Source of the DNA: an uncultured Bacteriovoracaceae bacterium
Lineage (GTDB): Bacteria > Bdellovibrionota > Bacteriovoracia > Bacteriovoracales > Bacteriovoracaceae
Length of the DNA stretch: 64,000 nt
Direction: 5' to 3'
Assembly: GCA_950054155.1 (NCBI GenBank)
Contig: CATLOT010000009.1
Coordinates: forward strand, 1-64,000
Shown: positions 23,565 through 31,147 of the stretch, in pieces
Layout of the letters: every line of letters starts with the position of its first letter
Position numbering within the stretch: the first letter of the stretch is position 1
Translations under genes and position numbers: made by a program
Notes under the pieces: generated by a model
What the model was told of the DNA's origin: nothing
The model's database searches: none
The model's input: only the letters and a program-made list of their open reading frames with translations

Positions 23565-24821
23565 TTAATCCTGAGCTTGGTAAATACAATTCATCAACTT
23601 ACCGAAATTACTACCCGTTGAATTCTGAAGAGGTCCGTAGTGATTATACGCCCACCCAGCATAAAAGTGCGGCGTCACACAGCGCTGATCTGAACTCTTG
23701 AGACCCGATCCTTGCCTATTGTCAGGGTGGGTGTTTCTCGACTTTGAAGAGTTCACTTGAACCGAAAAAGTCTGAAGAAGTTTATGCACTCCACAGTAGG
23801 CATTAAAGTGCTGAAGAGATGAGCCCACGGTTCTCACCATTTGACCACGATCCCCTCTTCCTAATTTACAGCTAGGAAAATCTCGGTCCCACTGGCGAAA
23901 ACACGGATTGATATTTCCGGTGTAGGTGGGGGTGAATTGAAAGAGTCCTATGTTGTAACGACTTGCCTCAGACTGAGCAGGGTCATCATAGAATTTTACC
24001 CCTGCAGGTTTTCTGTAACCAGAAGGAGCCAGTCTACCCGCCACACTATAAGATGAACTCGTATCTGCCGTCGACAAGCTTTCCGTATAGGCAAGACAAC
24101 CAAAGAAGCGCCCCCATAGCTTGGCAAACTTTTCTTTTCCCTGTTCGTCGCCGTTTAAGGCCTGAGAACGATAAGCATTGTGATCATCAGCAAATCTCTG
24201 AGCGAGATTTATCGCGCTTGTGCTTGGTATATTTCTTACCGTACTTGAGAGAGTTGTCCTCGTCACCCTACACAGCGGGTGAGAAAGAAGTCCTACAGGA
24301 AAATAAGACGAATCATTTGAGGACATGCCATAGAAAGAGGCAATGCCCTGGAGTTGGACCTTCTGCGCATTACTAAGAACATCTACAAAGTAGCCTATCG
24401 CATCGGCAAAGCGATTATTATTTTCAAGGGGGCTATGACAGTCATCTCCTCTTGAAAAATTTTCGCTACTTCTGAACTTACTGAGTTCATCATTATTATT
24501 CACATCGTCCACAGCTCGGGCGATAAAGTCTGCGTTAATCCTCCAATCAAAGCTCGTGCCTTGATCTCCTCCGTCTGTCTGATCGTCTCCAGAATCGTCT
24601 CCGGTATCATCACCAGGATCAGGCTCCTGAGGGTCAGGTTCCTGGGGATCATCGTCCTGAACAGGGTCATCATCACTTGCGGGATCCCGTCCGTCAGATC
24701 CATCATCATCTTGCTGCTGACACGCGGCAAGATCAGGATTCTGGGCACAGTCTTCAGGTGTGCACGAGGTAAAACTTAGGCTGTAGCCTCCAAGGAGTAA
24801 CATTAGGATTAATTTTCTCAT
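23565..24821 (-). CDS. Asp-rich lipoprotein, possibly lysozyme-like
   Basis: 418 residues. The lipoprotein signal ends at LSFTSC. Residues ~37-87 are a disordered Asp/Pro/Gly stalk (DDDP, QEPDP repeats) of the kind that lifts a domain off the outer membrane. The rest is globular with about ten cysteines. CLAYTES (near residue 245) followed about 45 residues later by YNIGLFQFTP resembles the Glu and GLxQ elements of lytic transglycosylase (SLT) folds. I suggest peptidoglycan cleavage only tentatively. No neighbours share its strand except the small gene downstream of the hairpin. Confidence 0.72.
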   Translation of the reverse strand: MRKLILMLLLGGYSLSFTSCTPEDCAQNPDLAACQQQDDDGSDGRDPASDDDPVQDDDPQEPDPQEPDPGDDTGDDSGDDQTDGGDQGTSFDWRINADFIARAVDDVNNNDELSKFRSSENFSRGDDCHSPLENNNRFADAIGYFVDVLSNAQKVQLQGIASFYGMSSNDSSYFPVGLLSHPLCRVTRTTLSSTVRNIPSTSAINLAQRFADDHNAYRSQALNGDEQGKEKFAKLWGRFFGCLAYTESLSTADTSSSYSVAGRLAPSGYRKPAGVKFYDDPAQSEASRYNIGLFQFTPTYTGNINPCFRQWDRDFPSCKLGRGDRGQMVRTVGSSLQHFNAYCGVHKLLQTFSVQVNSSKSRNTHPDNRQGSGLKSSDQRCVTPHFYAGWAYNHYGPLQNSTGSNFGKLMNCIYQAQD

Positions 24822-24938
24822 AAAGGCTTATCGCTTCAGCCTTTAATTTCCTTAAACCCCTGTGTTAATGGGCTTCTCGAGTGACAAGAATTGCCGCCTA
24901 TAGAGCACCATGCCTTATCCTTAAAGATGTTTTAAGTT

Positions 24939-24979
24939 AAGTTAATTGTCCGAAATTAATTAACTTTGCCTGTTATAAA
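24939..24979 (+). promoter_or_regulatory. tldD promoter with overlapping inverted repeat
   Basis: AAGTTAATT (24939-24947) and AATTAACTT (24958-24966) form a perfect 9-bp inverted repeat with a 10-bp spacer. An extended -10 element TGTTATAAA (24971-24979) follows, about 20 nt before the tldD ATG at 24999. The inverted repeat covers the -35 region, so it may be an operator. Confidence 0.45.
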
Positions 24980-24998
24980 CAGACTAAAAGGAGTGGTT

Positions 24999-26375
24999 AT
25001 GGACAAAGCTAGTCTTAAAGAAATTCTCCGCCAATCGGATCACTACTGTGAACTGAGAAGCCAACAAAACAAGGCCCATGTCCTTGCTTTTCTCAACGGA
25101 GACTTGGTCCAAAACCAAGAAACCTCTGATGCTGGTCTCTCCTGTCGGATCTATAATCAAGGGGGATGGGGTTTTGCGAGCTCTTCCCTTCGCTCTTTAG
25201 AAGGAGCTCAAAATGTCCTCTCAAAGGCAGAATCAAACGCTGCTTTCATGGCGAAAATTGAGGGGCAAAGTTCAATGGAACTTCCTCAGAATTCTTTTCA
25301 ATACGAGAGGACTTATTCTGGAAAAGGAAATCTCACCACAAAAGAGCAAGTTGAATTCCTCGCAGAGCTCAATGCTCTTGTCCAAAAGAACTTCTCTGAT
25401 CTTAAATCAGTAAAGCTGATCATCGCCTTTCACGAATTAGAAAAAACTCTTGTGAACTCTCTTGGTTCTGAAGCCCATCATATTTTACCAAGAACATCTT
25501 TTTACACAGACTTCTCCTATGAGCACGAAGGTGAAGTTTCATCCCTCATGGGCTTTCACGGTGACTATGGAAGAACGGCTGACATCCTTACCAATCCAGA
25601 AGACTTTCTTGAAAATCTTGAGACTCAATATAAGCAAGTCAAAGATAAGGCCCATGGCATCCATGCTCAAGGGGGTATCAAAGACTGTATTATTTCCCCA
25701 GAGGTGACAGGTGTTCTTGCCCACGAGGCCATAGGCCATCCTGCAGAAGCTGACCTTGTTAAGGCCGGAAGTGTTGCTGGTAACTATATTGGCGAAAAGG
25801 TCGCAAGTGACCTCGTCACAATGGTTGACTACGCCCATACCTATAACTCTAAAGAACTTCCCGTCCCAGTCTATATTGATGATGAAGGTGTTGAAGCTGT
25901 TGATGCTCCCCTTATTGAAGACGGTGTCTTTAAAGGCTTTATGAATAATAGAGAACTTGCAAAGCACTACGGTCATCTTCCAACAGGAAATGCACGCGCC
26001 TATGACTACTCCGATGAACCCTTGATCCGTATGAGAAATACCATCATTCACCCTGGAAAGAGTAAGCTCGAAGATATGATCGGAGCTATTGAAGATGGCT
26101 ACTACTTTATCCAACGCTCAAATGGACAAGCTGACCTCACCAGTGAGTTTATGTTCGGAGTCACGATGGGTTACGAAATTAAAAATGGAAAACTAGGAAA
26201 GGCCATAAAAGACACAACAATTTCAGGTGTTGCCTTTGAAATGCTTAAAACGGTCGATATGGTCAGTGATGAATTTCACGTGGGCACGACTGGTTTTTGC
26301 GGCAAGAAGCAGAGAATGATCGTCTCCCATGGTGGTCCCTCTCTTAAATGTAAAGTTCACGTAGGAGGTCGTTAA
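24999..26375 (+). CDS. tldD: Metalloprotease subunit TldD
   Basis: 458 residues from ATG 24999, chosen because AAGGAG lies 6 nt upstream; the frame is open further but without such a site. The zinc motif HEAIGHPAEAD (about 241-251) is the TldD HExxxH signature. The C-terminal half carries YDYSDEPLIRMRNT and the closing GGPSL. TldD pairs with TldE to form a cylindrical protease that degrades or trims unfolded peptides, including ribosomally made modified peptides. The TldE gene follows in a TAATG overlap. Confidence 0.95.
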   Translation: MDKASLKEILRQSDHYCELRSQQNKAHVLAFLNGDLVQNQETSDAGLSCRIYNQGGWGFASSSLRSLEGAQNVLSKAESNAAFMAKIEGQSSMELPQNSFQYERTYSGKGNLTTKEQVEFLAELNALVQKNFSDLKSVKLIIAFHELEKTLVNSLGSEAHHILPRTSFYTDFSYEHEGEVSSLMGFHGDYGRTADILTNPEDFLENLETQYKQVKDKAHGIHAQGGIKDCIISPEVTGVLAHEAIGHPAEADLVKAGSVAGNYIGEKVASDLVTMVDYAHTYNSKELPVPVYIDDEGVEAVDAPLIEDGVFKGFMNNRELAKHYGHLPTGNARAYDYSDEPLIRMRNTIIHPGKSKLEDMIGAIEDGYYFIQRSNGQADLTSEFMFGVTMGYEIKNGKLGKAIKDTTISGVAFEMLKTVDMVSDEFHVGTTGFCGKKQRMIVSHGGPSLKCKVHVGGR

Positions 26376-27667
26376 TGACAACTCATATTGAAACTATTTC
26401 TAAAGAAACCCTTGCTGAGCTTCTTAAGGCTGGCATCAAAGAAGGCTCCGTCAGCACAAGTGTGACTAACTTTGATGAATTGGTTTTTGAGAATGATTCC
26501 TTCACTCTTCTTCGCTCTGCCGATGAGAATGCTCTTAATCTCACAGCACTCAATGAAGGAAAGAAAGGTTCATTTTCAATGAATCAGCTCAATCCCCAGG
26601 GGTTAAAGGCTGCTGTTGAAAAGACCGCTGAAATGGCCGCTGCTGCCAAGGAAGATTCAGCCTTTGCAATGGCACCAGGACCTAAGAAAATGAATTTTGA
26701 TCATGGCCCTAAAGTCGCTGATCGAGAGGCCATGAGAGACTTAATCACCGACTTTGTTCAAAAGACGAAAAAGCAGTATCCAGAGATTGGACTTCGCTCC
26801 GTTACGGTAAAGTTCCTTGAAGGAAGGACCCACTTTGAAAATAGTAATGGTGTAGAAGCGAATATAAGAAAAGGCTATTACTCCTTTAGTGCGCTCTTTA
26901 ACGCTCAAAAAGGCGACAATTCATCCTCGATGAATTACGACGGACTCTCGTTCACAGACTTTAATCTGGATCTTTTAAGCGAAGAAAAGTTTGGTAAGGT
27001 CTTTGCCGACACAATCGCTCACCTTGATGCGAAGAAGTATGGAAAGAATCACACTGGAAAAGCGATCTTTATGCCAAGCTGCTGGAATACCTTTATTCAA
27101 TTTGGTTTGGCCCATCTGAGCACCGGACAACTTGTCGCACAGACAAGTCGCCTTGAAGGAAAGAGAGGCGAAAAAGTCGCAAGTCCCTTATTCCATCTTG
27201 AATCTCGCCCGCAGGACTCTCTCTTTGCAAACCCTAACTTCTTAACTTCTGACGGTATTGAAACCGAAAATCAAGTCATCTTTGATCAAGGTGTCCTCAA
27301 GACTTACCTTCTCGATCTCTATGGCAAGAATAAGCTTAATGAAGAGAAGGTCTCTAACTTTTCAAGCCGCCTCTACATGCCTAAAGGACAATCTTCTCTA
27401 GACGAAATGATTAAAGGTATCGATGAAGGTATTCTTATAGGACGCTTCTCAGGAGGCTACCCCAATGCCAATGGAGACTTTAGTGGTATCGCTAAGAATA
27501 GTTTTCTTATAAAGAATGGTAAAATCGAGATGGCCCTAAGCGAGACCATGATTTCAGGTAATGTCTTTGATGTTTATGAGAAGATCTATGCGACCAGCAA
27601 AGAAGTCTATGAAAATGGTACGTGCCACCTTCCCTATGTTGCCAGTGATGGCATCACGATAAGCTAG
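26375..27667 (+). CDS. pmbA: TldE/PmbA protease subunit
   Basis: 430 residues. It is homologous in layout to TldD but lacks the HExxxH zinc site, as expected for the non-catalytic TldE/PmbA partner. Family segments include FENSNGVEANIRKG, FMPSCWNTF and the C-terminal GGYPNANGDFSGIAKNSF with NGKIE. The ATG overlaps the tldD stop by one base, indicating coupled, equimolar translation. Its TAG stop shares CTAG with the convergent kinase gene. No peptide precursor gene is adjacent. Confidence 0.94.
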   Translation: MTTHIETISKETLAELLKAGIKEGSVSTSVTNFDELVFENDSFTLLRSADENALNLTALNEGKKGSFSMNQLNPQGLKAAVEKTAEMAAAAKEDSAFAMAPGPKKMNFDHGPKVADREAMRDLITDFVQKTKKQYPEIGLRSVTVKFLEGRTHFENSNGVEANIRKGYYSFSALFNAQKGDNSSSMNYDGLSFTDFNLDLLSEEKFGKVFADTIAHLDAKKYGKNHTGKAIFMPSCWNTFIQFGLAHLSTGQLVAQTSRLEGKRGEKVASPLFHLESRPQDSLFANPNFLTSDGIETENQVIFDQGVLKTYLLDLYGKNKLNEEKVSNFSSRLYMPKGQSSLDEMIKGIDEGILIGRFSGGYPNANGDFSGIAKNSFLIKNGKIEMALSETMISGNVFDVYEKIYATSKEVYENGTCHLPYVASDGITIS

Positions 27668-28170
27668 TTGAAATGGGGATGCTTAAAAAGAGCACTCCCC
27701 TTTTTGATTTTGATAAGAGGAGTATTCGGATACTCCTCTTTTATTTTGGACTCTAATAACTTTCCGTGAGCACCATTAAACTTATAGGTAAGCCAAAATA
27801 AGTCACGATTAAACCGCTCTGGACAATTCTGTGGTCGACTAATTTTTCTTCCAATCCCAAGAGAGCGTAAGAACTGACGCCAACAAGATATCCATGGAGA
27901 TGGTGTTAAGAAGATAACCAGATCCGCATGGGGCAACCTCTCATTAAGAGTGGAACCAAAATTTCCGTCCATTACCCACTGCTCTTTTTGAGCTAAATGG
28001 GCACAAATTTTTCTAAACTCTAAAAGTGGTAGAGGACTCCAGTCCTTTGACCAGTAATAATGATCAAGAACGATCAGTTCAAGGTTAAACTTCTCAGAGA
28101 GCTCTAGACTGAGAGCAGACTTACCGCTTCCCGGTGCACCTAGAACTAAAATTCTTTTAAAATGATTCAA
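27664..28170 (-). CDS. Small P-loop kinase (FlaR / adenylate-kinase-like)
   Basis: 168 residues from TTG 28170. The Walker A motif GAPGSGKS is at residues 11-18, which fixes the start near this codon. VLDHYYW, WVMDGNFG and a distal LVIFLTPS strand match the family annotated as DNA topology modulation protein FlaR, whose true substrate is unknown. The TTG forms a 4-bp TTGA overlap with the stop of a 49-residue gene upstream, so translation is probably coupled. It ends in a shared CTAG with tldE. Confidence 0.82.
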   Translation of the reverse strand: MNHFKRILVLGAPGSGKSALSLELSEKFNLELIVLDHYYWSKDWSPLPLLEFRKICAHLAQKEQWVMDGNFGSTLNERLPHADLVIFLTPSPWISCWRQFLRSLGIGRKISRPQNCPERFNRDLFWLTYKFNGAHGKLLESKIKEEYPNTPLIKIKKGSALFKHPHFN

Positions 28171-28316
28171 CCAGCTTTGACCTTTGTCTCAATCAGTTTT
28201 TGAAGGGCTTCCTCTTCGGTTTCTCCCTTCTTTGGAAGTTCTTTTTGCATTCTTTGAGCTTCTCTTTCAAGACTCATTAGCTCAAGAAGAAGTTTTGCTG
28301 CAAGTTGGTATGTCAT
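28167..28316 (-). CDS. 49-residue helical protein coupled to the kinase
   Basis: Fifty codons including the stop. GGGAGG lies 5 nt before the ATG at 28316, one of the best Shine-Dalgarno sites here. The protein begins MTYQLAAKLLLELMSLERE and is entirely helical and charged with no signal peptide; the second half is Lys/Glu-rich. No family is recognised. The downstream kinase starts within its stop codon (TTGA), so it may be a leader that controls kinase translation, a kinase partner, or both. A tandem palindrome lies 15 bp upstream. Confidence 0.72.
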   Translation of the reverse strand: MTYQLAAKLLLELMSLEREAQRMQKELPKKGETEEEALQKLIETKVKAG

Positions 28317-28330
28317 TTCTTCCTCCCTTC

Positions 28331-28370
28331 TGGTTTGATTAATTAAACCATGGTTTGATTAGCCAAACAA
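28331..28370. promoter_or_regulatory. Tandem operator-like palindromes
   Basis: Two adjoining 20-bp units: TGGTTTGATTAATTAAACCA (28331-28350, perfect TGGTTT/AAACCA ends) and TGGTTTGATTAGCCAAACAA (28351-28370, the same core with weaker right arm). On the minus strand TTGTTT and TTTAAT lie about 17 bp apart across them, as a promoter would. The region lies between the 49-residue gene and the divergent permease, so one regulator could control both. Confidence 0.65.
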
Positions 28371-28418
28371 GCGGTTTTTTTATGCCTTTTCTCAGCTAAA
28401 TCTCTCATAATAGGCTTC

Positions 28419-29618
28419 ATGGGCCGACTCACTCAATTAAAAGTACTTTTCGCCTCCCTCTATTTCGTTCAAGGGGGGGCCATTAGCTATATTTCACTCT
28501 TTCAAAAGCCCTATCTTCACCAAAACCAGGTGGACACCCAAACGATTGCCCTATTAAGCTCCCTTCTCATTTTGCCCTTTGTCCTAAAAATACTATTTGG
28601 CTTACTCAGTGATCGCATTCCCTTTACCAAATGGGGTAAGCGAAAACCCCTCATGGTCCTTGGATTAAGCTTAGCCTGCTTATCCTTCTTCCTCTGTAGT
28701 CTTTTTAGTCCAAAGGATGCTCTCCTCGCCTACAGTGTCTGTGTCATAAGTGCGAGCTTCTTTGTTGCTTTCTTTGATGCTGCAACAGATGGACTGGCCA
28801 TTGATTGTGTTGAAGAAAGGGATCAAGGAAAAATTCAAGCAGCGATGGTCGCTGGAAAAGCTCTAGGTGTTATCGTCCTTAGTTTATCAATCGGTCAGCT
28901 AGTCCATATGCATGGCTATCCCTTTGTCTTTTCCTCTATCGCCATAATCTTTCTGCTTCCCTTGGCCATGACTTTTACTATTAAAGAGAGACCTACCGAC
29001 CTCTTAACTGAAACCAAGGTCAATTACTCTAAAGCTCCACTACTTCTTCTCTCGCTTTACGGTATTCTCTATAGTGTCGTCAGTTTTGGAAGTGATGGTC
29101 TCATCACCCTTTACCTGGTTAAAACTTTTCAACTCAAAGAAAATGCAATTGGAAATTTCGGCTCTCTTCGGGGAACAGGCGCCATTGCAGGAAGCCTTCT
29201 CTGTGGCCTTTTCTACTCACAACAGAGAAAAGCAGCCTCTCTTTTTCTCAACTTCATAGGCCTTCTTATCCTTGCTCTTGGAGTCCTCTGCTTGAGCTTT
29301 CTATTGAATCAATCTAATTTTCTGCCCATAGCACTTATTTGGGGAGCGATATGGGGTTTTCAGGAGGTATGCTTCCTTACTCTAGTCATGCACTATCTTA
29401 AAGGCACAGGTTCAGCTTTTGCCTTTGCTTCACTGATGGCAATGGCCAATCTCGGAACAGCTTTAGGAGAAGGTGTCGCCACCTCTTTAACTGAATATTA
29501 TAGCTTCTCTAGAGTATTTCTTTTCTTAGCTCTTTCCACTTTCCTTCCAGCAACGATTCTCCTTATTCTTCATCAAAGACAGAGTCGATATAACGACGAA
29601 TCACGGGATTCGCTTTAA
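28419..29618 (+). CDS. MFS permease, AmpG-like
   Basis: 399 residues with twelve predicted membrane helices. GLLSDRIPFTKWGKRKP (about 61-77) is the MFS loop 2-3 motif in the form typical of AmpG muropeptide permeases and acetyl-CoA (PAT) transporters, and FFDAATDGLAID follows it. AmpG imports anhydromuropeptides for wall recycling; substrate here is inferred from this resemblance. No strong ribosome binding site is seen before ATG 28419. Its last 56 bp overlap the convergent phosphatidyltransferase gene. Confidence 0.83.
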   Translation: MGRLTQLKVLFASLYFVQGGAISYISLFQKPYLHQNQVDTQTIALLSSLLILPFVLKILFGLLSDRIPFTKWGKRKPLMVLGLSLACLSFFLCSLFSPKDALLAYSVCVISASFFVAFFDAATDGLAIDCVEERDQGKIQAAMVAGKALGVIVLSLSIGQLVHMHGYPFVFSSIAIIFLLPLAMTFTIKERPTDLLTETKVNYSKAPLLLLSLYGILYSVVSFGSDGLITLYLVKTFQLKENAIGNFGSLRGTGAIAGSLLCGLFYSQQRKAASLFLNFIGLLILALGVLCLSFLLNQSNFLPIALIWGAIWGFQEVCFLTLVMHYLKGTGSAFAFASLMAMANLGTALGEGVATSLTEYYSFSRVFLFLALSTFLPATILLILHQRQSRYNDESRDSL

Positions 29619-30108
29619 TAAGAGTCTTAAAACTTAGGAGTTCTAGGAATGTGGCCAGAGGATAAAAAATAAAAGGCAGTGCAATTTCACTCATCCCTCT
29701 TCCTAAGGGTGGCGCCTCTCTTAAAAGAATATCTTTTAAGAGAAAGAAAAAGAAAACCAACCAAGTCATAGCACTTCTAAACTGAAAAGCTCCTCTCCTA
29801 TGAGAAAGGGAAAAGGATTCCATAAAAACCCTCAGAAATATCATAAAGCTTAACCACCACGGTAAATTACCAAGAACATAAAAAGAAAGAGTGAAAGTGA
29901 ACTCTGAAAAGAGATCACAAGTTCTATCTAGGAAGCTTCCCATTCTATGGGAGCCGAATTTTCTCGCCGCCCATCCATCAAGAATATCACTTACGCCACT
30001 AAGGATGAGAAAGAGGAGTGCCAGAAGAGGCTCACCTTCAGCAAAGAAGAAGACCCCCAATAAGGATAGAGGGAGCCGGATTAAGGAAAGCCCATTGGCC
30101 AGATTCAT
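29563..30108 (-). CDS. CDP-alcohol phosphatidyltransferase
   Basis: 181 residues, multi-pass membrane. The catalytic motif is DILDGWAAR (41-49) then GSFLDRTCD (57-65), with all four aspartates and both glycines; the AR-to-G spacing is seven residues, one less than in E. coli PgsA. The size and the motif fit the PgsA/CLS-type enzymes that join CDP-diacylglycerol to an alcohol in phospholipid synthesis. The alcohol substrate cannot be told from the sequence. Its C terminus is encoded antisense to the end of the permease gene. Confidence 0.87.
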   Translation of the reverse strand: MNLANGLSLIRLPLSLLGVFFFAEGEPLLALLFLILSGVSDILDGWAARKFGSHRMGSFLDRTCDLFSEFTFTLSFYVLGNLPWWLSFMIFLRVFMESFSLSHRRGAFQFRSAMTWLVFFFFLLKDILLREAPPLGRGMSEIALPFIFYPLATFLELLSFKTLIKANPVIRRYIDSVFDEE

Positions 30109-30296
30109 GACACTATTTTAACCGATATTAAGGTCTCCAGTGTCTTTATTTAGACCAATCCTCGTAAGCCACTGAAATTAAACTAAAGTAAGTGTACATA
30201 ATTTTAACACCCTCTTCATGCACCATGTCATTCTTACTCAATTTCACAAATGTGAGCCAGGAAACGGTAAAAATAAGGATCACAGGAGAATATTGC

Positions 30297-31115
30297 ATGA
30301 AGTTAGTTCTACTTATTTTGTTGACACTATCGTCAACTGCTTATGCCCAAAGTTCAGCTCAGCTACAAGCAGAGCTTGGAAAGAAACAACCCCGTTTGTG
30401 GGGGGCAACCCTTATTAATACAACTTCAGTATCTGCCTTAAATCCAGGTGATCCCAGAGGAACTCTTAACCACACGATGACGGCCATGTTTCGCTACAAG
30501 CTTCCTTGGTTTAACTTTCGTGTCATGGGTTCTGGAAACAAAGACCTAAACGGTTCACGACAAGACCGCTTTACGAGTGCCTTTATTGAAGCTTCAACTC
30601 CGGTAGGCTTCCTTTCTAACGACAGTGTAACAACGATCTTTCAAGGAAGACTTCATCCTGCAGTCAATGATGAAAGAAGAGAACAAGAATCACACCAAGG
30701 CGCCGTTTCTGCTGGTCTACTTTATATCGTTAGTCTTCCTAATCCCAAGTTTCAGATTATTGGGATCACAAGGGTAACGAAGAATATCCATGAATTCGAA
30801 ATCAACAGAAGCTTTGGAGAGAATACGTCAGTATCAGCTATGGGTTACGCAGCCCTTTCCTACTTTCCCGCAGCGAAATGGGAAGTCAGCGGTAACGTCA
30901 CCTTCCTTCAGGGCTATGACTATAGAGGTGAATCAAAAGAAAACCTCACTTACCTCGGTCAAAGTCTAAGTTACAACCATAGCCGAAACCTCATCATGAC
31001 CTTTGGCCATGAGCTTGGTGGAAGAACCTATGGCTATGACCAAAACAATCTTGATGTCGCTCTCTTTGATGAGGACAAATCAAGTTTTTACGCAAGCTTT
31101 ACCCTTAATTATTAA
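30297..31115 (+). CDS. Probable outer-membrane beta-barrel protein
   Basis: 272 residues from ATG 30297, where AGGAG stands upstream and a signal peptide (MKLVLLILLTLSSTAYAQS) begins; a longer frame lacks both. The mature part alternates short polar and aromatic strands (ATLINTTSV, AMFRYKLPW, VTFLQGYDY) and ends in the aromatic residue Y of FYASFTLNY, as in BAM-dependent outer-membrane barrels. No family is recognised. It lies 32 nt before the giant metzincin lipoprotein and probably shares its transcript. Confidence 0.72.
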   Translation: MKLVLLILLTLSSTAYAQSSAQLQAELGKKQPRLWGATLINTTSVSALNPGDPRGTLNHTMTAMFRYKLPWFNFRVMGSGNKDLNGSRQDRFTSAFIEASTPVGFLSNDSVTTIFQGRLHPAVNDERREQESHQGAVSAGLLYIVSLPNPKFQIIGITRVTKNIHEFEINRSFGENTSVSAMGYAALSYFPAAKWEVSGNVTFLQGYDYRGESKENLTYLGQSLSYNHSRNLIMTFGHELGGRTYGYDQNNLDVALFDEDKSSFYASFTLNY

Positions 31116-31147
31116 TACATAAGACAAATAAAGAACTGAGAACAACC

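Noticed and set aside
25539-26114. 191-residue minus-strand frame inside tldD
   Set aside because: Antisense to a well-conserved coding region; composition is that of a shadow frame.
24999-27667. Biosynthetic cluster for a modified peptide around tldD-tldE
   Set aside because: TldD/E can mature such peptides, but no precursor, maturase or exporter gene is adjacent; ordinary proteolysis is the simpler reading.
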